Shown piece after piece: positions 1 to 6,041 of a stretch of DNA of 7,490 nucleotides. Where the stretch lies: positions 1-7,490 of the forward strand of contig JAKAAU010000073.1 of assembly GCA_021802165.1 (NCBI GenBank), written 5' to 3'. The notes beneath the pieces were generated by a model that saw only the letters and a program-made list of their open reading frames with translations, was not told the DNA's origin and did not search any database. Origin of the DNA: Thermoplasmata archaeon. Lineage in GTDB: Archaea > Thermoplasmatota > Thermoplasmata > Thermoplasmatales > Thermoplasmataceae. How positions within the stretch are numbered: position 1 is the stretch's first letter; each line of letters begins with the position of its first letter. Position numbers and translations under genes: made by a program.

Positions 1-1579
1 CCTGTATGAATGTGTCTATGATTCTGTTTGTAACATCAGATTTTATTATAGCCGCATCGTACTTTGAAAAGTCAATACTGCTATCGTATCTATCAAGGAT
101 AATTATATTGCCCTGGCCAGAACGATTAATATCTATTTTTCCAGTAATGCTCCTTCCTGCCGGGTATCCACGGCCCATGAAGGTTCCGATGGAGAGCACC
201 CTTATATTATTCGTCCCTCCAAGGTAAAACGATGGAGATCCAGAAACTACAATAGTTTTCTCTCCGGGCTTTAAATTTGCCAGTGGAGATATTTTCGAGA
301 TTATTTCATAGATATTTTCTGACTGTGCATATTCTCTTGGAAGCACTACTGGAATTACGCCTTTCATCAGGTTCAGGGACCGGGCAAGCCATTCAGACTG
401 GACCACAGCGTATATATCGTTCACAGGTCTTATGGCAGATATGATCTTTGCAGTATGGCCTGATATTGTAAGTGCTATGATGGAGTTTACATCAATGGTG
501 CTGGACATTATTTTAACTCCCTTTGCCACTGAAAAGGCTATAGGGTCGACCATGAAATTCTCTGGTTCCGGAAATGACATGAACTGTGATTCAACGTATT
601 TTGAAATTTCGTAAAGGTATGTTACAGCTTCAACGGGGTATTTTCCCATGGCTGTTTCCTCAGAAAGCATCAGTGCGTCTGTATCGTCCAGGATTGCATT
701 GGTAACATCCGAAACCTCTGCCCTGGTAGGTGAATCAGAGTTTACCATTGACTCAAGCATCTGCGTGGCAACTATGGTGGGCACGGCATATTTATGTGAT
801 ATGTTTATTATTCTTTTCTGGGCCATGGCCACTTCCTTCAATGGGAGCTCTACCCCGAGGTCTCCCCTGGCAACCATGATAAAATCTGAAACTTTTACAA
901 TGGATTCTATGCTGTCATATCCGCTTTTTGTTTCTATTTTGCTGATTATATCGCCCTGGCCTTTTTTATCAAAAATATAGTCCTGAAGCTCGTATACATT
1001 CTCACGGGACTGGACAAATGATAAAGCGTAAAAATTCACATTGTTTTTAAGGCCTTCCTCGATGAATAATTTATCCCTGTCGGTGAGTACCCCCAGTTCT
1101 ATATATTTCCCGGGTATGTTTACACGGGACCTGTCATGGATCACGCCATTATCCATTGACTTTGCCTTTATTATGCCATTTTCCAGAGAAACTACATTGA
1201 ATCTTACACGACCATCGTTGATGGCTATAACCGTGTCTTTATCAAGGTAGCTGGAAATTTTATAGTTTATAGAAATGTCTGATTTTACAGAATCTATATC
1301 TGATATTGTATATGTTTTTCCGGCGTCTATATTAAGTGTGCCACCCGGGAATTTCCCTGTTCTCAGTTCAGGACCCTTTAGATCTACCATTATCCCCAGT
1401 TTCCTGTTATGTTCTGAATTAATTTTATATACCATTTTACTGACATCGGTTATATAACCTGGGTCTATGTGTGCAGTATTGATCCTTATTGTTGAAAGCC
1501 CCTTGTCCGCCATTTTTATAATTGTTGATTCATCAAAACTTGCAGGGCCAATTGTGGCTACTATCTTGGTTTTTGTCAT
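1..1579 (-). CDS. pyk: Pyruvate kinase with C-terminal extension, 3' end outside window
   Basis: Catalyses PEP + ADP to pyruvate + ATP in the cytoplasm. I translated the minus strand by hand: 526 residues from ATG at 1579-1577, with no stop before the left edge. Family landmarks occur in order: N-terminal TKIVATIGPAS (about 3-13), RINTAH (32-37), DLKGPELRTG (66-75), the B domain (about 76-165), ISKIE with catalytic K214 and metal ligand E216, VARGDLG with D240, ATQMLES with T272, PTRAEVSD (284-291) and MLSEETA (304-310). A core kinase would end near GGTNNIRV (454-461). The protein continues for at least 65 residues with a stretch (about 465-526) that resembles the PEP-utilising extra C-terminal domain of Geobacillus-type pyruvate kinases (GRGYPAGRSITGKI, 469-482), but no TSHAA phosphohistidine motif is visible. 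Ala36 and Leu67 depart from the usual potassium-site residues. The gene follows argS after 56 bp and has its own TATA-like box; with no leader expected, the first ATG is the natural start. The identity is secure; the extension is inferred from remembered homologues. Confidence 0.96.
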   Translation of the reverse strand, partial: MTKTKIVATIGPASFDESTIIKMADKGLSTIRINTAHIDPGYITDVSKMVYKINSEHNRKLGIMVDLKGPELRTGKFPGGTLNIDAGKTYTISDIDSVKSDISINYKISSYLDKDTVIAINDGRVRFNVVSLENGIIKAKSMDNGVIHDRSRVNIPGKYIELGVLTDRDKLFIEEGLKNNVNFYALSFVQSRENVYELQDYIFDKKGQGDIISKIETKSGYDSIESIVKVSDFIMVARGDLGVELPLKEVAMAQKRIINISHKYAVPTIVATQMLESMVNSDSPTRAEVSDVTNAILDDTDALMLSEETAMGKYPVEAVTYLYEISKYVESQFMSFPEPENFMVDPIAFSVAKGVKIMSSTIDVNSIIALTISGHTAKIISAIRPVNDIYAVVQSEWLARSLNLMKGVIPVVLPREYAQSENIYEIISKISPLANLKPGEKTIVVSGSPSFYLGGTNNIRVLSIGTFMGRGYPAGRSITGKIDINRSGQGNIIILDRYDSSIDFSKYDAAIIKSDVTNRIIDTFIQ

Positions 1580-1598
1580 AAAAATGGATAATTCATAA

Positions 1599-1607
1599 TT
1601 AAATAAG
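1599..1607 (-). promoter_or_regulatory. Probable TATA box of pyk
   Basis: Read on the minus strand, CTTATTTAA is centred about 24 bp upstream of the pyk ATG (1579). Archaeal TATA boxes lie about 24-27 bp before the transcription start, so the transcript would begin at or next to the start codon (leaderless). This gives pyk its own promoter within the 56-bp gap after argS, although read-through from argS remains possible. A 12-bp palindrome overlaps the box. Confidence 0.5.
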
Positions 1608-1613
1608 CTTATT
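1602..1613. repeat. Perfect 12-bp palindrome AATAAGCTTATT overlapping the pyk TATA box
   Basis: The sequence equals its own reverse complement over 12 bp. On the minus strand it covers the expected BRE position and the 5' half of the TATA-like box of pyk, where a dimeric repressor could block TBP/TFB. It may equally be chance in AT-rich DNA. No second copy is seen in this window. Confidence 0.4.
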
Positions 1614-1635
1614 GGTTAGTCCAGAAATAGAATCT

Positions 1636-3264
1636 TTAAATTTTTTCCAGAAGCTGGATTCCCAGAAGTTCAGAAGAATCCTCCATAATGCGTTTAAACG
1701 CCTTGAGTATGCCTATTCTTTTCTGCTCCTCCTCATTTCCGATAACCGGGCAGTTTAGATAGAATTCATTGAAGGATTTTACAAGGTACAGCATATAACC
1801 GGCCATGATATCCGCCCTTAAAAAATCCACTGAATTCTGCAGGTAATATGGATATAGATACATGGCCTTTATAAGGTTTTTTTCGTATTCATTGTATTCT
1901 TTACTGCTGCCCGTAGAATTTCTTGCCCTGGAAAGCACGCTGCATGCACGGGCATATGCATACATTATATACGGTGCCGAATCCCCCTCGAAGTTAAGTG
2001 CTTCGGACCATCTGAATGTAAGCGGCTTGTTAGCGTTTATTTTAACTATATTGAACCTTATGGATGAGGATGCTACAGCCCTGCTGATCTGGCCTACAGT
2101 CTCCTCAGAATAATCAGGCCTTTTTTCCCGTATTATTTTTTCTGATTCTTCTATAGTTTTCTCATAGAGATCATTTACTGTGATTATATTTCCCTTTCTT
2201 GTTGACATCTTACCGGTGTCAAGAGACACAAATCCATAGAACATGTAATTTATTCTGGATGGAAAATCAAGATAATTATGAAGCACATAGTCAAGGTTTT
2301 TTGCATGGTCCTTGTGGTCCTCGCCCAGCACATCTATAATCCAGTCAAAATTTTCTGATTTGAACATATGATATACGAGGTCTCTGGCAAAATACAGGGA
2401 TGTCCCGTCCTGCCTTGTCACAAATATTTTTTTGTCCCCTATTTCAAGATATTTTGCATTTCCCTCTAATTTGAGCTCATCGGACAGGCGGTTTATCAAT
2501 GAGGCCACGTCCCCGTAAAGTATAAAATTAGATTCCCACACATATGTGGATATATGTATCCCCAGTTTCTCCAGGGTTGCTGTTATCGATTCCAGGACTA
2601 TGGCTGCAGTTTTCTGTATGTTGCTTATTAATTCACGATCTCCCCTTTCATATCTTTCATCCAGTTCCTGTATCTCCTTTTTGATGCTGGGGTCCTTTTC
2701 CATGTTGGAGTATATCTTCTGGTAACCATCAAGAAGGTTTTCTACAGTCATTGGCTCTTCCTCATGATACTTTACATGGCCGAGGTACAGGGAAATAACC
2801 TGCTTGCCTGAATCGTTAACAAAATACTGTGTACATGACCTTGTTCCGAAACGATTTATTATCCTGTATATGGAATCGCCAATTATTGAATTCCTTATTC
2901 TGCCTACATGGATGGGCCCTGTGGGATTTGAACTTGTATGCTCGATCAGTGCCTTGGAAGTATCCTGGAAAATGTTTGGGTACATTCCGAAGGTTTCAAT
3001 GGAACTTTCCACCGCATTGAGCATTTTATCTGCCCTGATAAAGAAATTGATATAGTTGCCCTGAAGATCTATTTTTTCAATATAATCCTTAGTCAATGCT
3101 GCCCTGATTTTATTATATACCTCCTCTTTCTTATCCTGGAATTTAAAAATCTTCAGTGTAAAATCACCGTAGTCCCCGTTTATATCCATGTCATTTTCCG
3201 ATACACTGTACATTTTCTTGATTTCTTCCAGTATATCCTTTTTGTAATCATCAAAGAGAAGCAT
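1636..3264 (-). CDS. argS: Arginyl-tRNA synthetase (class I)
   Basis: Attaches arginine to tRNA-Arg using ATP in the cytoplasm. The product has 542 residues, slightly shorter than E. coli ArgRS (577). Domain order: N-terminal tRNA-binding (Add1-like) domain about 1-80; Rossmann catalytic core beginning with SSNPTGPIHVGRIRN (111-125) followed by IIGD; YFVNDSGKQ (147-155), the usual ND.G region; the GEDH element (314-317); KMSTRKGN (352-359), a clear KMSKS loop; then a DALR-type helical anticodon-binding domain about 395-542, with NFEGDSAPYIMYAYARA (424-440) and the usual LLGI near the C-terminus. The HIGH signature reads H119-V-G-R122, so its last histidine is arginine. The start is the ATG at 3264; a TATA-like box about 28 bp upstream implies an almost leaderless mRNA. 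It is divergent from the aro operon and upstream of pyk on the same strand. The family call is very secure. Confidence 0.97.
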   Translation of the reverse strand: MLLFDDYKKDILEEIKKMYSVSENDMDINGDYGDFTLKIFKFQDKKEEVYNKIRAALTKDYIEKIDLQGNYINFFIRADKMLNAVESSIETFGMYPNIFQDTSKALIEHTSSNPTGPIHVGRIRNSIIGDSIYRIINRFGTRSCTQYFVNDSGKQVISLYLGHVKYHEEEPMTVENLLDGYQKIYSNMEKDPSIKKEIQELDERYERGDRELISNIQKTAAIVLESITATLEKLGIHISTYVWESNFILYGDVASLINRLSDELKLEGNAKYLEIGDKKIFVTRQDGTSLYFARDLVYHMFKSENFDWIIDVLGEDHKDHAKNLDYVLHNYLDFPSRINYMFYGFVSLDTGKMSTRKGNIITVNDLYEKTIEESEKIIREKRPDYSEETVGQISRAVASSSIRFNIVKINANKPLTFRWSEALNFEGDSAPYIMYAYARACSVLSRARNSTGSSKEYNEYEKNLIKAMYLYPYYLQNSVDFLRADIMAGYMLYLVKSFNEFYLNCPVIGNEEEQKRIGILKAFKRIMEDSSELLGIQLLEKI

Positions 3265-3288
3265 AGAATGGTAATAATTTAAATGTAG

Positions 3289-3297
3289 TTATATTTT
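3289..3297 (-). promoter_or_regulatory. Probable TATA box of argS
   Basis: The minus strand reads AAAATATAA, centred about 28 bp upstream of the argS ATG at 3264. Initiation about 25 bp downstream of the centre would give a leader of only a few bases. A competing AT element (TTTAAAT, near 3277-3283) lies too close to the ATG to fit the usual spacing. AT-richness makes the exact box uncertain. Confidence 0.42.
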
Positions 3298-3326
3298 TTT
3301 ATATTGAAAGACCAACAGTGTGGCCT

Positions 3327-3336
3327 CAATCGATTG
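3327..3336. repeat. Perfect 10-bp palindrome CAATCGATTG upstream of the aroB TATA box
   Basis: The 10 bp are self-complementary and end one base before the TATA-like box of aroB, where the BRE would lie. A wider pair of arms, ACCAA (3311-3315) and TTGGT (3334-3338), overlaps its right half. The position suits an operator of the aro operon, or a site shared by both divergent promoters. A single copy in a 101-bp spacer does not exclude chance. Confidence 0.4.
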
Positions 3337-3337
3337 G

Positions 3338-3346
3338 TAAATATAA
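3338..3346 (+). promoter_or_regulatory. Probable TATA box of the aro operon
   Basis: TAAATATAA is centred about 24 bp upstream of the aroB ATG (3366), so transcription would start at or beside the start codon, giving a leaderless mRNA. No Shine-Dalgarno-like sequence lies directly upstream of that ATG (TTGACATTATAATGC), which agrees. It is back to back with the argS promoter, about 45-50 bp between the boxes. Confidence 0.55.
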
Positions 3347-3365
3347 TACCTTGACATTATAATGC

Positions 3366-4424
3366 ATGGAAGTGCTGGAAAGGACCGTAAATGGAAGGAG
3401 CGTAAAAATATATATCGGGTCCGGACTTGAAATGGAGATAAACAGGGCCATGGAAAAATATAGTGGCAATATTACTTTTGTGAGTTCCACCCTCAGGAGT
3501 ATGTATTCAAAGAAGATCAGTGCCATAAATTCCATAAAATCATTTATGAAGGACGGGGAAAGGGCAAAGTCCATGGTATCACTGAATGCTGTATTCAGGA
3601 AGTTGATCAAAATGGAGGCAGAGCGTGATTCTTCCATATCTTATATAGGTGGAGGCACTCTCGGGGATCTAACAGGTTACGCTGCATCGGTGTACAAAAG
3701 AGGTGTCCATTATCTCGGAATCCCAACCACACTCCTGGCCCAGGTGGATAGTTCAATCGGAGGTAAGAATGCTATAAATTTTATGAATATCAAAAATGCT
3801 ATAGGTACATTCTACAACCCGGAGGCTACATTCAGTGACACAGATTTTCTTCTTAATTCTGATCCGGCACTTCTCAGGGATGGAATATCTGAGGCAATCA
3901 AAATGGCACTGATTATGGACAGCCATCTTTTTAAGTACTTCACCGAAAATGATATCAAATCCATATACTCTGCAAAAAACCTGGAATACATAATAAAAAA
4001 AAGTGCAGAGATAAAATTGAACGTGGTTTCGGCAGATTTTTTCGATTCACAGAAGATACGTTACCTGTTGAATTTTGGCCATTCTATCGGGCATGCACTT
4101 GAATCATATTCAGAAAATACAATATCCCATGGCACAGCAGTTGCTAATGGTATGATTATGGAAAGTTATATAGCATACAAGGCTGGTTATTCCAGTATGT
4201 TGCATGAGGAGATCCTGAATGCTATAACACGCTATGGCATACCGCTGATTAATTTCAGGGATATAGAGACTGATAAATTAATCAGTTATATGAGAAACGA
4301 CAAAAAAGTCGAACATGGAAAACTGAATATGGTTATGCTTAATGAATATGGCAGTGCCAGTATAAGGGAAATTGAGTTCCAGAAATTGCGGAGATATATC
4401 AATCTATACAGGGATGGGACATGA
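3366..4424 (+). CDS. aroB: 3-dehydroquinate synthase (classical AroB)
   Basis: Converts DAHP to 3-dehydroquinate using NAD and a divalent metal, the second step of the shikimate pathway. The product has 352 residues, the normal family length. Visible signatures: NAD-binding GGGTLGDLTGYAAS (95-108), YKRGVHYLGIPTTLLAQVD (110-128) with D128, SSIGGKNAIN (129-138) with K134, SEAIKMA (175-181) with probable Zn ligand E176 and K179, LNFGHSIGHALE (235-246) with Zn ligand H239, SHGTAVANGM (254-263) with Zn ligand H255, and a C-terminal DKKVEHGKLNMVML region (312-325). The first ATG fits the TATA spacing; another ATG at 3362 is out of frame. It is the first gene of the operon, and its stop overlaps the aroE start (ATGA, 4421-4424). 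Glycerol-1-phosphate dehydrogenase is a distant relative, but the DHQ-synthase motifs are unambiguous. Confidence 0.97.
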   Translation: MEVLERTVNGRSVKIYIGSGLEMEINRAMEKYSGNITFVSSTLRSMYSKKISAINSIKSFMKDGERAKSMVSLNAVFRKLIKMEAERDSSISYIGGGTLGDLTGYAASVYKRGVHYLGIPTTLLAQVDSSIGGKNAINFMNIKNAIGTFYNPEATFSDTDFLLNSDPALLRDGISEAIKMALIMDSHLFKYFTENDIKSIYSAKNLEYIIKKSAEIKLNVVSADFFDSQKIRYLLNFGHSIGHALESYSENTISHGTAVANGMIMESYIAYKAGYSSMLHEEILNAITRYGIPLINFRDIETDKLISYMRNDKKVEHGKLNMVMLNEYGSASIREIEFQKLRRYINLYRDGT

Positions 4425-5203
4425 AATTTTCGTGCCTTATTGGATTCCCTGTGGGTCAGTCAGCCGGGCAGGACATTTACAGTAAAATTTTCAGAAACCA
4501 CGGGATAAACTCTAGGTATTATGCCATAAATTTGCACAGTGAAAATCTTCAAGGATTTTTTGAATTTGCCAGGGAAAATCTTTTGGGGTTCAATATTACT
4601 GCCCCATATAAAGAGACCGCTGCAGAACTGGTCGATATCAAAGATGAGGTAGTTTCAGCAACGGGATCGGCTAATCTGGTAAAAAACATAAATGGGAAAC
4701 TTGCTGGATACAACAGTGATTATAACGGTTTCCTGTTGCTGCTCAAAAATAACGGAATAGACCCTGAAGGCAAAAAAATCGTAATCATGGGTTCCGGAGG
4801 TGCAGCAAGAACCGTGGCATATGCAGTGAAAAACAATTACAATGCTGATGTGTCCATTGCCTCAAGAAAACCCGGAAGGGAAATTATACCAGGTATTATA
4901 TCATCCGGATACGACCGTGTGGTAGAATCCGATATTATAATAAACTGCACGCCCCTGGGAATGTATCCAGATACAAGAATGGCAATACCGTTGGAAAAGA
5001 TTCCCTCAGGAGCTACGGGAATAGACATTATTTATAATCCACTGGAAACCCCATTTTTGAAGGCTATAAAATTGAAAGGAGGGATAACGGTCAACGGGGC
5101 AGATATGTTTATAGGGCAGGGGATGGAAACACTGAAAAGGTTATATGACCTTTCAGTTCCATATGAAGAGTTCAGGGATATTTTTTATGAAAAAATAAAA
5201 TAA
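4421..5203 (+). CDS. aroE: Shikimate dehydrogenase (NADP+)
   Basis: Reversibly reduces 3-dehydroshikimate to shikimate with NADPH. The product has 260 residues, slightly short of E. coli AroE (272). N-terminal substrate domain: IGFPVGQS (7-14) with S14, GFNITAPYKE (56-65) with catalytic K64, GSANLV with N85, and GYNSD with catalytic D100. Rossmann domain: VIMGSGGAAR (121-130); SRK (148-150) suits NADP 2'-phosphate recognition; INCTPLGM (174-181); IDIIYNPLETP (201-211); C-terminal NGADMFIGQGMETL with Q233. The usual SxSP pocket reads S14-A-G16-Q17, so the second shikimate-binding serine is glycine. It overlaps aroB by 4 bp, implying coupled translation, with only a weak G-rich run (GGGATGGG, 4411-4418) before the ATG. 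Quinate/shikimate dehydrogenase variants are possible, but the biosynthetic operon favours AroE. Confidence 0.95.
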   Translation: MKFSCLIGFPVGQSAGQDIYSKIFRNHGINSRYYAINLHSENLQGFFEFARENLLGFNITAPYKETAAELVDIKDEVVSATGSANLVKNINGKLAGYNSDYNGFLLLLKNNGIDPEGKKIVIMGSGGAARTVAYAVKNNYNADVSIASRKPGREIIPGIISSGYDRVVESDIIINCTPLGMYPDTRMAIPLEKIPSGATGIDIIYNPLETPFLKAIKLKGGITVNGADMFIGQGMETLKRLYDLSVPYEEFRDIFYEKIK

Positions 5204-5222
5204 TACTGTAGGATAACAGCAT

Positions 5223-6041
5223 ATGATAGTGGAGGCCAATGGTGGAATTTCCGTACTTTCTGCCTTTGTTAACGGGCACGGGGCTGCAGCTGCACTAAAG
5301 CTGCCGATGCAAACTGAAATTACAGCAGCCGACCAGGATTCTTTTCCTTCGCCTGAGGTCGGGAAGCTTGTAGATTATATACGAACTTTATACAAAATTT
5401 CTGGAAATTACAGTATCAGCGTAAGGAGTGAAATTCCACCCGGAAGAGGCCTCAAAAGCAGCAGTGCACTTGCAATATCAGTGATCTTTGGTCTATTAAA
5501 AATGAATTCTATCAATTTTACTGATGGTGAAATACTGAGGAGTGCTGCCAGGGCATCAATTTATAATGATACCTCTGTAACTGGCGCCATGGATGATCTG
5601 GCAATGTCATATTACGGTGGGTACTGCTTAACAGACAACAGGGAATTCAGGCTGCTGTCCAGACAGGAATTGGAAGAGGATTTTGTACTGATCTGCACGG
5701 ATAAGGATACTGTTGAAAGCATCAATCTTAAAAACGTAGATTTTTCGCCATACATAAATTTCTATAACCGGCTTGAGGATAATTTAAAGGCGGGGATAGT
5801 TTATGAAACAATGGTGCTTAATGGTCTCATCTTTGATGATGGAAATGACAGTGAAACGGTTAAAACAATGCTTGCGACCGGGGCATTCCTGGCGGGGAGA
5901 AGCGGAAAGGGCCCGGCGATTTTTGGGCTGTATAAATCTGAAGATCAGATTAACAACGCCAGCAAAATACTCCTCTCTGAGGGATATAACATAATAAAAA
6001 GTAGATTTAATAATGAAGGTATTCATATATGTGAACCATGA
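5223..6041 (+). CDS. aroK: Shikimate kinase, archaeal GHMP type
   Basis: Phosphorylates shikimate to shikimate-3-phosphate with ATP. This is the archaeal GHMP-superfamily enzyme (COG1685 type), unrelated to bacterial P-loop AroK. The product has 272 residues. Motifs: N-terminal ANGGISVLSAFVNGHGAA (5-22); the phosphate-binding loop SEIPPGRGLKSSSALA (69-84), near-diagnostic for this family; SVTGAMDD (118-125) with D124/D125; GGYCLTDN (132-139); and the C-terminal SGKGPA loop (227-232). It starts 19 bp after the aroE stop with a weak AGGA (5210-5213) upstream of the ATG, and its stop overlaps the aroA start by 4 bp. Position between aroE and aroA matches the order of the reactions. Other GHMP kinases (homoserine, mevalonate) are unlikely given the motif pattern and the operon. 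Some databases name the archaeal gene aroK, others use no symbol. Confidence 0.95.
   Translation: MIVEANGGISVLSAFVNGHGAAAALKLPMQTEITAADQDSFPSPEVGKLVDYIRTLYKISGNYSISVRSEIPPGRGLKSSSALAISVIFGLLKMNSINFTDGEILRSAARASIYNDTSVTGAMDDLAMSYYGGYCLTDNREFRLLSRQELEEDFVLICTDKDTVESINLKNVDFSPYINFYNRLEDNLKAGIVYETMVLNGLIFDDGNDSETVKTMLATGAFLAGRSGKGPAIFGLYKSEDQINNASKILLSEGYNIIKSRFNNEGIHICEP

Noticed and set aside
6..1457. Several plus-strand open frames of 60-110 codons
   Set aside because: They lie entirely antisense to pyk, whose minus-strand translation carries all pyruvate kinase motifs. They show no recognisable domain.
1862..3282. Plus-strand frames of 63-114 codons antisense to argS
   Set aside because: They are shadows of the ArgRS gene with no family motifs, and they overlap a fully supported 542-codon gene.
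3294..3300. Run of seven T on the plus strand as a terminator
   Set aside because: No plus-strand gene lies upstream in the window, and the run is better explained as part of the AT-rich argS promoter.
3326..3637. Minus-strand 103-codon frame over the start of aroB
   Set aside because: It is antisense to aroB and would run through the promoter region. Its hydrophobic composition is typical of antisense frames.
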